From Blautia wexlerae (GTDB taxonomy: Bacteria; Bacillota; Clostridia; Lachnospirales; Lachnospiraceae): a stretch of 64,000 nucleotides of DNA. The notes under the pieces were generated by a model. It was not told where the DNA came from. It was given only the letters and a program-made list of their open reading frames with translations, and searched no databases. Made by a program: the position numbers and the translations under genes. Location of the stretch: the NCBI RefSeq assembly GCF_013300825.1, contig NZ_JAAIMY010000009.1:1-64000 (forward strand). The letters run 5' to 3'. How positions within the stretch are numbered: the stretch's first letter is position 1; each line of letters opens with the position of its first letter. Positions 9,095 to 17,260 of this stretch are shown here, in pieces.

Positions 9095-9458
9095 ATATAT
9101 TACAGTCCTTTCAGATAAAAATATTTTGCAAATCTGCAACAAGCCTCTCAAATGCAATTTTAAGAGAATGCTGTAAATAAGTATATCATAAATGAATGGA
9201 AAAATCTTATATTTTTGTGAATAGTCTATAGGATAAAATTATAAGTGATAACTATCGGTGAATAAGAGCGATTTTATCTGTCAGGATGAGAAACCTGTAA
9301 GTGTTTTGGTTTTTTACAGGATTGCTATAGTTACGATATGATATAAGAACAAAAAGAACATATAGTTCTAAAACAGAAAAAAATCAACATACGAAAACAG
9401 TACAAAATGTTCTACTGAACAGTATAACTATATAATCGAATGATGAACTCACAAAAAA
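9095..9458. other. Gap between flavoprotein and HTH regulator genes
   Basis: About 360 AT-rich bases upstream of the minus-strand flavoprotein gene and downstream of the minus-strand regulator gene. A GGATTGCTATAG segment near 9319-9331 resembles the ends of the inverted-repeat element at 45710-45869. No gene or clear RNA structure was recognised. Confidence 0.45.
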
Positions 9459-9680
9459 TTATTTTTCTTCAGGTTCAGCATCATCCGGGATGTGTTCTAC
9501 AATATCACCGAAATCACAGTCAAGAATCGAACATAAGATGTCAAGACTGCGGATTTCCACATTTTCATTATGACGGAGCTTATCCAGAAAAGAAGTGCTT
9601 ATGCCATAGTGAGTGTACAGGGCATACTGGCTGATTTTCCGCTCCTTCATAGTCTTCCATAATTTTCTATAGCTTATCAT
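9459..9680 (-). CDS. Small HTH (XRE/Cro-like) transcriptional regulator
   Basis: A compact DNA-binding protein: MISYRKLWKTMKERKISQYAL leads into a helix-turn-helix centred on YGISTSFLDKLRHNENV, followed by a SLDILCSILDCDFGDIVE tail typical of the small Cro-like group, and an acidic end. The frame extends upstream to an ATG at 9713 (84 residues). The internal ATG at 9680 is preferred because family members begin with this motif, but neither start has a strong ribosome-binding site. It is divergent from a small membrane protein with a palindrome between them, suggesting that it controls that gene and itself. Confidence 0.8.
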   Translation of the reverse strand: MISYRKLWKTMKERKISQYALYTHYGISTSFLDKLRHNENVEIRSLDILCSILDCDFGDIVEHIPDDAEPEEK

Positions 9681-9745
9681 ATGTAATAACCGTCCGATTT
9701 GTTCTTGATTCATATTTATTATCGGGTTAAAATAGGCCTTGTAAC

Positions 9746-9765
9746 AGTGTCGTTATAAAGACACT
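9746..9765. promoter_or_regulatory. Candidate operator palindrome
   Basis: AGTGTC (9746-9751) and GACACT (9760-9765) form a perfect inverted repeat with an 8-base centre, in the 73-base gap between the divergent HTH regulator and the small membrane-protein gene. The spacing fits a dimeric Cro-like protein. Binding is inferred only. Confidence 0.5.
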
Positions 9766-9786
9766 ATTGAGAAGGAAAGTGACATA

Positions 9787-10047
9787 ATGAAGACGATCAG
9801 AAAGATAATGGAAGGCGTGGCCGTAGCCTGCATATCAGTGGCAATGTATTACTGCTTCCTGAGTGGAGCCCCTGCCGGGGGAACAGAGAGAACTGTTTAT
9901 ATGATCCTGGATGGAATATTCTGTATTTCTGCCTGGGTGGCAGGAATGGGGATATTATGGTATGTGAGATGGCTTCGCAGACGGAACAAAGAACTGGAAA
10001 ATATGATAAAGATTTTGCTTAAAAATGCAGACAAACTTGACAAATAG
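9787..10047 (+). CDS. Small two-helix membrane protein, function unknown
   Basis: An 86-residue protein with two hydrophobic helices, about residues 9-29 and 38-60, joined by a short Gly/Pro-rich loop (SGAPAGGTER), and then a basic, coiled-coil-like tail (RWLRRRNKELENM). No family recognised. AAGGAAAG lies just before the ATG. It is divergent from the small HTH regulator and 53 bases upstream of homoserine dehydrogenase, so it might be co-transcribed with hom. Confidence 0.65.
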   Translation: MKTIRKIMEGVAVACISVAMYYCFLSGAPAGGTERTVYMILDGIFCISAWVAGMGILWYVRWLRRRNKELENMIKILLKNADKLDK

Positions 10048-10100
10048 GAAATTCTGCCATACTATAAAAACCAATGAAAACGAAAGGGGAATCCTGCAAA

Positions 10101-11396
10101 ATGAATGAAAATGTCATCAAAGCCGCACTGTTAGGATTTGGAACAGTAGGAACAGGTGTATATAAGGTACTGAAGAATCAGGAAAAGGAAATGTCGGCCA
10201 AGATTGGCTGTAAAGTTGAGATAAAAAAAATCCTTGTGAGAAATATAGAAAAGGCAGCAGCGAAGATAGAAGATGCCTCTTTGCTCACCAGCCAGTGGGA
10301 TGAGATTATAAATGATCCGGAGATTGAGATTGTGATTGAACTGATGGGCGGGATTAATCCTGCAAGAGAATATATCCTTTCTGCATTAAAAGCCGGTAAG
10401 CATGTAGTCTCTGCAAACAAGGATCTGATCGCAGTACATGGTCATGAGCTTCTGGATGCGGCACATGAGAGTAAAGTGGATTTTCTGTTTGAAGCAGCAG
10501 TAGCAGGTGGTATTCCGATCATCAGACCATTGAAACAGTGTCTGGCAGGAAATCACATGACAGAAGTTATGGGTATTGTAAACGGAACCACAAACTTTAT
10601 TCTGACAAAGATGACTCAGGAAGGTATGGAATTTAAGGATGCCCTGGCACTTGCAACAGAACTTGGATATGCGGAGGCTGATCCGACTGCTGATATCGAA
10701 GGTCTGGATGCAGGACGTAAGGTAGCGATTCTTGCATCTGTGGCATTTAATTCACGTGTGGTATTTAACGATGTATATACAGAGGGAATTGCCAAGATCA
10801 CATCAAAAGATATTCATTATGCGAAAGAAATGGGACGTGATATCAAGCTTCTGGGTGTTGCAAGAAACGAAGCAGACGGAATTGAAGCATATGTGTGCCC
10901 GATGCTGATCCCCAGTTCCCATCCGCTTGCAACTGTAAATGATTCCTATAATGCAGTATTTGTCCATGGAGATGCAGTGGAGGATGCCATGTTCTTCGGA
11001 AGAGGAGCAGGAGAACTTCCTACAGCCAGTGCAGTTGTGGGTGATGTATTTGATATTGTGAGAAATATTCTTGCAGGATGCTGCGGCAGAATCGGATGTA
11101 CCTGTTACAAGAAGATCCCTGTTAAGAAAATGGAAGATACATATAACCGTTATTTCCTCCGTCTCAAAGTAGAGGATCGTTGCGGTGTTCTTGCTGAGAT
11201 GACTGCTATTTTTGCCAAATATCAGGTCAGTGTCGCACAGATTATCCAGAAAGATACCAAGGTGGAAGGTTGTGCGGAAGTAGTTGTGATCACTGAGAAG
11301 GTAAGAGAAGGTGATTTCAGAACTGCCATTGAAGAACTGAGAAACAGGGATTCCGTAAGAAAGATTTCCACGATCATTCGTGTATATGGAAAATAA
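10101..11396 (+). CDS. hom: Homoserine dehydrogenase
   Basis: Reduces aspartate semialdehyde to homoserine with NAD(P)H, the branch point to threonine and methionine. 431 residues: an N-terminal Rossmann fold with LGFGTVGTGVY, a SANKDLIAVHG segment near residue 107, the catalytic core GTTNFIL and ATELGYAEADPTADIEG near residues 165-200, and a C-terminal ACT domain beginning around residue 350 (LKVEDRCGVLAEMTAIFAKY) that usually allows feedback inhibition by threonine. The start at 10101 has AAAGGGG upstream; the earlier in-frame ATG at 10074 has none. An 11-bp inverted repeat (11382-11392 with 11407-11417) spans the stop codon. Confidence 0.96.
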   Translation: MNENVIKAALLGFGTVGTGVYKVLKNQEKEMSAKIGCKVEIKKILVRNIEKAAAKIEDASLLTSQWDEIINDPEIEIVIELMGGINPAREYILSALKAGKHVVSANKDLIAVHGHELLDAAHESKVDFLFEAAVAGGIPIIRPLKQCLAGNHMTEVMGIVNGTTNFILTKMTQEGMEFKDALALATELGYAEADPTADIEGLDAGRKVAILASVAFNSRVVFNDVYTEGIAKITSKDIHYAKEMGRDIKLLGVARNEADGIEAYVCPMLIPSSHPLATVNDSYNAVFVHGDAVEDAMFFGRGAGELPTASAVVGDVFDIVRNILAGCCGRIGCTCYKKIPVKKMEDTYNRYFLRLKVEDRCGVLAEMTAIFAKYQVSVAQIIQKDTKVEGCAEVVVITEKVREGDFRTAIEELRNRDSVRKISTIIRVYGK

Positions 11397-11450
11397 GTTA
11401 CTGTTCTTTCCATATACAGTAATGAAAATGAAACAGATACAAAAAAAGAA

Positions 11451-11478
11451 TTGAAAAATCCTGAGATTTTGATACTAT
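11451..11478 (+). promoter_or_regulatory. Promoter of gpmI
   Basis: TTGAAA (11451-11456) and TACTAT (11473-11478) with a 16-base spacer, about 110 bases upstream of gpmI. The spacing is slightly short, so this is moderate support. Confidence 0.5.
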
Positions 11479-11587
11479 ATAAGTGATATCAGATACAAAA
11501 GTCTTATTGTGCAGAGATGATCAGTTTTCTGCTCCTGATATCAGCAAAACAGTTATCAATTATGAATAAACATAAAAGGAGAACATT

Positions 11588-13129
11588 ATGAGCAAAAAAC
11601 CAACCGTATTAATGATTCTTGATGGATATGGTCTGAATGACAAAAAGGAAGGAAACGCTGTATATCTGGCTAAAACACCGGTTATGGACAAGCTGATGGC
11701 AGAATATCCATTTGTAAAAGGAAACGCAAGCGGACTGGCAGTAGGTCTTCCGGACGGACAGATGGGTAATTCTGAAGTAGGACATATGAATATGGGCGCA
11801 GGCCGTATCGTATATCAGGAACTTACCAGAATCACAAAAGAAATCCAGGACGGTGATTTCTTTAAGAATGAAGCTCTTCTTGCAGCAATGAAGAACGCAA
11901 AAGAGAATAACTCTGCAGTACATTTCATGGGACTTCTTTCTGATGGTGGTGTGCACAGTCATAATACACATCTTTATGGATTACTTGAGATGGCTAAGAG
12001 AGAAGGCGTTGAGAAGGTTTACGTACATTGTTTCCTTGACGGTCGTGACACACCTCCTGCATCAGGTAAAGAGTTTGTAGAGGCTCTTGAAGCAGAGATG
12101 AAGAAGATCGGTGTAGGTGAGATTGCTACTGTTTCCGGACGTTACTATGCGATGGATCGTGATAACCGCTGGGATCGTGTAGAACTTGCATACAATGCTC
12201 TTACAACAGGAGAAGGCGTAAAGGGAACAGATGCACCGGCAGCAGTTCAGGCTTCTTATGATAATGATAAGACAGATGAGTTTGTTCTTCCTACAGTTAT
12301 CGAGAAAGACGGACAGCCGACAGGTGTTATATCTGATAAAGATTCTGTTGTATTCTTTAATTTCCGTCCTGACCGCGCTCGTGAGATCACAAGAGCATTC
12401 TGCGATGATGATTTCCAGGGATTTGAAAGAAAAGCAAGACCACAGGTTACTTTCGTATGCTTCACAGATTACGATGATACCATTCAGAATAAACAGGTTG
12501 CATTCCACAAGGTTCAGCTTCACAATACATTTGGTGAGTATCTTGCAGCACACAATATGACTCAGGCGCGTATTGCTGAAACAGAGAAATATGCACATGT
12601 TACATTCTTCTTCAACGGCGGTGTGGAAGAGCCGAACAAAGGAGAAGACAGAATTCTGGTTAAATCTCCGAAGGTTGCAACCTACGATCTTCAGCCGGAA
12701 ATGAGTGCACCTCAGGTTTGCGAGAAACTGGTAGATGCGATCAAATCTGACAAATATGATGTGATCGTGATCAACTTTGCAAACCCGGATATGGTTGGAC
12801 ATACAGGTGTACAGGAAGCAGCCATCAAAGCAGTGGAAACTGTTGATGAATGTGTTGGCAAAGCAGTAGAGGCTCTTAAGGAAGTGGACGGACAGATGTT
12901 TATCTGTGCTGACCATGGAAATGCAGAACAGCTGATCGACTATGAGACAGGTGCTCCGTGGACTGCACATACAACAAATCCTGTACCATTTATTCTTGTA
13001 AATGCAGATCCGAAATATACACTGCGCGAGAACGGATGTCTTGCAGATATCGTTCCTACACTGATCCAGCTTATGGGAATGGAACAGCCTGCGGAAATGA
13101 CAGGAAAATCACTTCTTGTAGAGAAATAA
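11588..13129 (+). CDS. gpmI: 2,3-bisphosphoglycerate-independent phosphoglycerate mutase
   Basis: Manganese-dependent enzyme that interconverts 3- and 2-phosphoglycerate in glycolysis. It has the standard length of 513 residues. The N-terminal phosphatase-like metal site has LMILDGYG with its Asp near residue 10, and the nucleophilic serine lies in GQMGNSEVGHMN near residue 62. Metal ligands recur in NFANPDMVGHTG and CADHGNAEQ near residues 400-445. The ATG follows AAAGGAG. It stands alone between its own promoter and terminator, away from the gapA-pgk-tpiA block. Confidence 0.97.
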   Translation: MSKKPTVLMILDGYGLNDKKEGNAVYLAKTPVMDKLMAEYPFVKGNASGLAVGLPDGQMGNSEVGHMNMGAGRIVYQELTRITKEIQDGDFFKNEALLAAMKNAKENNSAVHFMGLLSDGGVHSHNTHLYGLLEMAKREGVEKVYVHCFLDGRDTPPASGKEFVEALEAEMKKIGVGEIATVSGRYYAMDRDNRWDRVELAYNALTTGEGVKGTDAPAAVQASYDNDKTDEFVLPTVIEKDGQPTGVISDKDSVVFFNFRPDRAREITRAFCDDDFQGFERKARPQVTFVCFTDYDDTIQNKQVAFHKVQLHNTFGEYLAAHNMTQARIAETEKYAHVTFFFNGGVEEPNKGEDRILVKSPKVATYDLQPEMSAPQVCEKLVDAIKSDKYDVIVINFANPDMVGHTGVQEAAIKAVETVDECVGKAVEALKEVDGQMFICADHGNAEQLIDYETGAPWTAHTTNPVPFILVNADPKYTLRENGCLADIVPTLIQLMGMEQPAEMTGKSLLVEK

Positions 13130-13188
13130 TATAATACAAAAACTGTGAGAACTGCTTTGCAGACATCAGCAGTTCGTGATATTGACGA

Positions 13189-13218
13189 AACCCTCTGACA
13201 CAAATCAGAGGGTTTTTT
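13189..13218 (+). terminator. Terminator after gpmI
   Basis: A perfect 10-bp stem, AACCCTCTGA (13189-13198) with TCAGAGGGTT (13205-13214), followed by a T run. A second hairpin, GAACTGCT (13149-13156) with AGCAGTTC (13168-13175), lies between it and the stop codon. Confidence 0.92.
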
Positions 13219-13267
13219 GTTTGTTTTTGGTGATTATGTAGAAAATCATGGAATTAAAAAACACATC

Positions 13268-13296
13268 TTGAAATGGAAAATTTTTTCAACTATAAT
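13268..13296 (+). promoter_or_regulatory. Promoter of the MATE gene
   Basis: TTGAAA (13268-13273), a 17-base spacer and a perfect TATAAT (13291-13296). About 80 bases upstream of the chosen start codon. Confidence 0.8.
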
Positions 13297-13374
13297 CGCT
13301 CTGATATCTGATAAAACAGATATCGAAAACAGCAAATAAAGAGGATTAAAAAAGGATTGGGAGGGTTTATTGGA

Positions 13375-14715
13375 ATGCAGACAGACATGACAGTTGGGAA
13401 ACCAATGAAGATGATACTTGACTTTACGATACCTGTATTTATAGGTAATGTATTCCAGCAGTTTTACAACATGGCAGATGCCATAATCGTAGGAAAATTT
13501 GTAGGAACAAAAGGGCTGGCAGCGGTTGGTTCAACAGGAACGATCATGTTTCTGATCATAGGTTTTCTTACAGGACTGACAGCCGGTTTTACAGTTCTGA
13601 CCTCACAGAAATTCGGTGCAGGAAAGATGGATGAGATGCGGCAGTCAGTGGGAAATGCGGCGTTACTTTCAATTATCATTTCGGTTATAATGACGGCTGT
13701 CAGTATGGTGGGGATGCACTCGCTTCTAACATTAATGCATACACCGGAGGATATTTTTAAGGATGCATATACCTACATTATGATCATATGTGGAGGTATT
13801 TTTGCACAGGTATTATATAATATCCTGGCCAGTATTCTGAGAGCACTGGGAAACAGCAAGACACCATTATATTTCCTGATTCTGGCGGCACTTTTGAATA
13901 TAGTACTCGACTTGGCGTTTATTATTGTTTTCCATATGGGGGTCGCCGGGGCTGCCTGGGCGACGATCACAGCACAGGGAGTATCAGGAGTACTCTGCCT
14001 GATTTATATCATCAAATGTGTACCGGAATTGAAACTGAAGGCAGATGACTGGAAATTTCGTTCAGAAATTGCAAAAAAAGAAATTCTTGTGGGCATTCCC
14101 ATGGGACTGCAGTATTCCATCACTGCGATCGGAACCATGATGGTACAGTCTGCACTGAATATTCTTGGTTCCTATGCAGTAGCGGCATTTACGGCAGGAA
14201 ATAAGATTGAGAATATTTTTACCCAGGCATATGTTGCAATCGGAACAACAATGGCAACATATAATGCACAGAATATAGGAGCGCGTAAACTGGACAGAGT
14301 CAGACAGGGATTTAACAGTGCGCATATTATAGGAATTACCTATGCCATTGTTACAGGTGTGATTATTTTCCTCTTTGGCAAATATCTGTCTTATCTGTTT
14401 ATTTCAGATAATGCCGCAGAAGTCATTCCTATGGTTGATACTTATGTGAAATGCGTGGCAGTATTTTTCATACCACTTCACTTTGTCAATGCGCTCAGGA
14501 ATGGTATCCAGGGCATGGGATACGGACTGCTTCCCATGCTTGCCGGTGTTGCAGAACTGGCAGGACGTGGAATCACTGCTATGGTCGCGGCAGCTCATAA
14601 GAGTTACTTTGGAGCATGTATGGCCAGTCCGATGGCATGGGTGCTTGCAGGAGGACTTCTGATCATCATGTATTTCTATGTAATGAAAGATATGAAACGC
14701 AGACTTGGGCTGTAA
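13375..14715 (+). CDS. MATE-family efflux transporter
   Basis: A 446-residue integral membrane protein with about 12 predicted hydrophobic helices in two homologous halves. The N-terminus MTVGKPMKMILDFTIPVFIGNVFQ... and the YNMADAIIVGKFVG segment match the first helix pair of bacterial MATE exporters, and DIGMGLQYSITAIG-like sequence recurs in the second half. Such proteins export drugs or metabolites in exchange for Na+ or H+; the substrate is unknown. The start at 13375 has GGGAGGG nine bases upstream, while the upstream in-frame TTG at 13357 overlaps that site. Confidence 0.9.
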   Translation: MQTDMTVGKPMKMILDFTIPVFIGNVFQQFYNMADAIIVGKFVGTKGLAAVGSTGTIMFLIIGFLTGLTAGFTVLTSQKFGAGKMDEMRQSVGNAALLSIIISVIMTAVSMVGMHSLLTLMHTPEDIFKDAYTYIMIICGGIFAQVLYNILASILRALGNSKTPLYFLILAALLNIVLDLAFIIVFHMGVAGAAWATITAQGVSGVLCLIYIIKCVPELKLKADDWKFRSEIAKKEILVGIPMGLQYSITAIGTMMVQSALNILGSYAVAAFTAGNKIENIFTQAYVAIGTTMATYNAQNIGARKLDRVRQGFNSAHIIGITYAIVTGVIIFLFGKYLSYLFISDNAAEVIPMVDTYVKCVAVFFIPLHFVNALRNGIQGMGYGLLPMLAGVAELAGRGITAMVAAAHKSYFGACMASPMAWVLAGGLLIIMYFYVMKDMKRRLGL

Positions 14716-14742
14716 GCTAGTGTGCCAACAAGTTGATTTCCG

Positions 14743-14759
14743 GAGTGTGTTTGAAAAAT
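14743..14759 (+). repeat. Dispersed GAGYGTGTTTGAAAAAT motif, copy 1
   Basis: This 17-base motif starts 28 bases after the MATE stop codon. The same sequence, differing at one base, occurs in reverse just after the GH3 stop, and a third copy with two or three changes lies just after ribBA. All three are immediately downstream of genes. Confidence 0.55.
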
Positions 14760-14888
14760 GTTTTCCGCAAGATGTGCGTCACAATTTCTTATTTCCGCGT
14801 TGTCGTCGGTCGCTGTAGTCACTGCTACGCCTTGAAATAAAAAAATGAGAAAAAAGTGAATAGTAGGTGCAAATTGGAAGAATTATGT

Positions 14889-14894
14889 TATAAT
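14889..14894 (+). promoter_or_regulatory. Extended -10 promoter of the L,D-transpeptidase gene
   Basis: A perfect TATAAT (14889-14894) preceded by TGT, an extended -10 element, with only a weak -35 at the right distance. Transcription from here gives a leader of about 140 bases that contains two hairpins. Confidence 0.6.
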
Positions 14895-14901
14895 GAAACG
14901 T

Positions 14902-15000
14902 GCAGTGCATATTTATGTGATTACAGCATAAATCCTGTGCATTGCGAAACATGTTATTCAGATGGAATAACAGTAATATATTTCAGAAGTGACATGTTTT
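14902..15000 (+). promoter_or_regulatory. Structured 5' leader of the L,D-transpeptidase gene
   Basis: Hairpin A pairs GCAGTGCA (14902-14909) with TGCATTGC (14938-14945) and, inside it, ATTTATG (14911-14917) with CATAAAT (14927-14933). Hairpin B pairs AAACATGT (14947-14954) with ACATGTTT (14992-14999); the alternative stem TGTTATTC (14952-14959) with GAATAACA (14965-14972) overlaps its 5' arm. Hairpin B ends in TTTTA, so a switch between the two pairings could work as an attenuator. It does not match a riboswitch class I can recognise. Confidence 0.5.
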
Positions 15001-15042
15001 AGGAAAAATGAACAGTAACATTTTATGTTGAGGAGAAAATAG

Positions 15043-16608
15043 ATGGGCAACAAAGAGGAAAAAAACAATACAGTCCCGAATGGCAGTGCAGAAATGAATG
15101 GCAGACGCCGTAAATCTGCAAGACCGGGAAGAATTTCGTATGTACCGATCAGTGATGAAGATCTTGCACCTTATGAGCCGCCTGTCCGTAAGAAACATAA
15201 AGGCTTAAAGATTACGGGAATCGCGATGGCAATGATTATTGTGAGTGCGGGGGCTGTATATGCGGGTATGTCATATTATTATTCGGACAAATTTTTTGAA
15301 GGAACATCGATCAATGGTATTGACTGTTCCGGAAAAACTGCTTATGAAGCAGAACAGAAGATTGCGAAGACAGTAGAGAACTATTCTATAGAGGTTGATT
15401 CCAGAAATCTGGATCCGCAGATCATCAGTGGAGATCATATTGGTTACAGTTATGTTTCTGACGGAAGTGTTCTGAAGCTTTTGAAGAGTCAGAAATCATA
15501 TGAATGGATAAGAGGATTTTTTGAAAAGAAGAGTTATACAGCCGCTGAAAACACAACTTACGATAAAGAAAAGCTGAAAAAACAGGTGAAAGCGCTTAAC
15601 TGTGCGCAGGAAGAGAATCAGGTAGCTCCTGAGAATGCGTATGTAGCATATGGAGATTCACAATTTGAGATTGTTCCGGAGACAGAAGGAAGCAAGCTGG
15701 ATTTAAAAGAAGCGTACAATGCACTTTCAGAGGCGGTTTCGGGAAATGAAACTTCGATTGATTTCGACAGTGAGCCTGATGTGTATGTAAAGGCAGATAT
15801 CACCAGTGATAGTCCGGACCTGCAGGCATCACTTGATGCATGTAACAATTTTACAAAAGCAAGTATTACTTACACATTTGGAGATGAGACAGAAACTCTG
15901 GATGGAAATACGATCAAAGACTGGCTGAACTTTGACGAAAAAGGACAGCTGATCATGGATGATACGTCTTTTAGACAGCATATTGCAGACTATGTAGCTC
16001 AGCTTGCGGCGGCCCATGATACGGTGGGAACTGAAAGAGAATTCCAGACAACAAGTGGGAGAACTGTCAGTGTATACGGTTCTGCATATGGATGGCAGAT
16101 AGATCAGGCTTCAGAGGTTGCACAGCTGACACAGGAGATCCAGTCAGGGACACAGACAACCAGAGAGCCGGTTTATTCTATGACAGCCAATGCACATGGT
16201 TACAATGATATAGGAAACACTTATATTGAAGTGGATCTGTCCGAACAGCATATGTATTTTTACCAGAACGGAGAAGATATCTTTGAGTCAGATATTGTTT
16301 CCGGTGATATGAGATATTCTGACCGTCAGACTCCGGCCGGTATTTATACGATTTATTATAAGAAGAGCCCGGATGTGCTCAGAGGTAAACAGCTGGCAAA
16401 CGGTAAATACGAATATGAACAGCCGGTAACGTACTGGATGCCGTTTAATGGCGGTATTGGTTTCCACGATGCAAACTGGCAGCCATACTTTGGTGGAGAT
16501 CGTTTCATGGAAGGCGGTTCGCATGGATGTATCAATATGCCGCCGGAGAAAGCAGCAGAACTTTATAATATTATTGACTGCAATATTCCAATCGTATGTT
16601 TTTATTAG
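15043..16608 (+). CDS. L,D-transpeptidase (YkuD) with peptidoglycan-binding region, membrane anchored
   Basis: Predicted cell-wall cross-linking enzyme. 521 residues: a basic cytoplasmic tail of about 50 residues (KSARPGRISY, PPVRKKHKGLK), one membrane helix at about 57-77, an extracellular region resembling the PG_binding_4 domain (residues ~85-370), and a C-terminal YkuD domain with the catalytic histidine and cysteine in SHGCINMP near residues 492-499. YkuD enzymes make 3-3 peptide cross-links and resist most penicillins. AGGAG precedes the ATG. The leader has two hairpins that suggest regulation at the RNA level. Only the family function is certain; an anchoring rather than cross-linking role is possible. 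Confidence 0.93.
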   Translation: MGNKEEKNNTVPNGSAEMNGRRRKSARPGRISYVPISDEDLAPYEPPVRKKHKGLKITGIAMAMIIVSAGAVYAGMSYYYSDKFFEGTSINGIDCSGKTAYEAEQKIAKTVENYSIEVDSRNLDPQIISGDHIGYSYVSDGSVLKLLKSQKSYEWIRGFFEKKSYTAAENTTYDKEKLKKQVKALNCAQEENQVAPENAYVAYGDSQFEIVPETEGSKLDLKEAYNALSEAVSGNETSIDFDSEPDVYVKADITSDSPDLQASLDACNNFTKASITYTFGDETETLDGNTIKDWLNFDEKGQLIMDDTSFRQHIADYVAQLAAAHDTVGTEREFQTTSGRTVSVYGSAYGWQIDQASEVAQLTQEIQSGTQTTREPVYSMTANAHGYNDIGNTYIEVDLSEQHMYFYQNGEDIFESDIVSGDMRYSDRQTPAGIYTIYYKKSPDVLRGKQLANGKYEYEQPVTYWMPFNGGIGFHDANWQPYFGGDRFMEGGSHGCINMPPEKAAELYNIIDCNIPIVCFY

Positions 16609-16691
16609 TATTAATTAAGAATTGCTTTCCTTAGATCTGCTGATAGGAAGGCGTTGAACAGTTTCCTGAAAAAAATAAAAACAGGTATTGA

Positions 16692-16734
16692 TATTCCGGG
16701 ATCATTGTATACAAGACAATATTCCCGGATTTCT
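16692..16734 (+). terminator. Terminator after the L,D-transpeptidase gene
   Basis: A TCCGGGAT arm (16695-16702) pairs with ATTCCCGGA (16721-16729), with additional ATTGT/ACAAT pairing inside, followed by TTTCTGT. The T run is weak. Confidence 0.65.
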
Positions 16735-16786
16735 GTAAAATGAAAATGGTTCTGTATGGTAAAATGCCGATAGAAGGAGGAAGATT

Positions 16787-17083
16787 ATGAACATGGATTC
16801 TTTGAGTCTGATACTGACCATTGCCGCTTTTATAGTAGGAATAATGCTTCTGACAGGACATGGAGATATTTTCCTGAAAGGTGGAAATGCGGATATCCGC
16901 AAGAAGCTTTATGATGAAGAGAAGATGGCAAAAGCAAGTGGAGTTGCACTTATTTTAATTGGTATTGTTTCTGCTGTGGATCTTTTTACTACAGCACTGG
17001 CTTTTAAAATAGCTTACATAGTAGCACTTCTGATCATAATTATCGGACTTGTGTATTATTTACGGGTGAAATGCAAAAAATAA
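16787..17083 (+). CDS. Small membrane protein, DUF3784-like
   Basis: A 98-residue protein with three hydrophobic segments, about residues 5-24, 48-67 and 71-90, and a short soluble loop GGNADIRKKLYDEEKMAKASG between the first two. This layout (helix, KLYDEEK-type loop, helix pair) resembles DUF3784 proteins of Firmicutes; the match is by eye and the function is unknown. AGGAGGAAG is an excellent ribosome-binding site. It is a single gene flanked by terminators. Confidence 0.75.
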   Translation: MNMDSLSLILTIAAFIVGIMLLTGHGDIFLKGGNADIRKKLYDEEKMAKASGVALILIGIVSAVDLFTTALAFKIAYIVALLIIIIGLVYYLRVKCKK

Positions 17084-17097
17084 TCAATAAGGAAAGA

Positions 17098-17134
17098 AGG
17101 ATCGGAACACAGTAAAATGTGTACGGTCCTTTTT
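17098..17134 (+). terminator. Terminator after the small membrane protein
   Basis: AGGATCG (17098-17104) pairs with CGGTCCT (17124-17130) with one G-T pair, continued by ACAC/GTGT inside, then TTTTATG. Confidence 0.75.
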
Positions 17135-17260
17135 ATGTATTAGCGTTTTTCTTTGTTTTGTGATAAAATGACATACAGGCTTAAATTCCATTGTTATGAG
17201 CAACCTGGAATTTTGGAGTGAACATTAACGAACAGTAAATAAACGAGGAAAAGATAAGTT

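Larger units (their letters stand above)
14716..15042. other. Gap with dispersed repeat and structured leader
   Basis: The first 115 bases hold a GAGTGTGTTTGAAAAAT motif (14743-14759) shared with sites near 37013-37034 and 51077-51093. It is followed by a C+G-richer stretch with short inverted repeats (GTAG...CTAC near 14812-14825) unlike the surrounding AT-rich spacers; it looks like a decayed intergenic repeat element. The rest is the promoter and leader of the L,D-transpeptidase gene, listed separately. Confidence 0.5.

Noticed and set aside
12062-12970. Minus-strand frame in gpmI
   Set aside because: Shadow of a conserved gene; Cys-rich nonsense composition.
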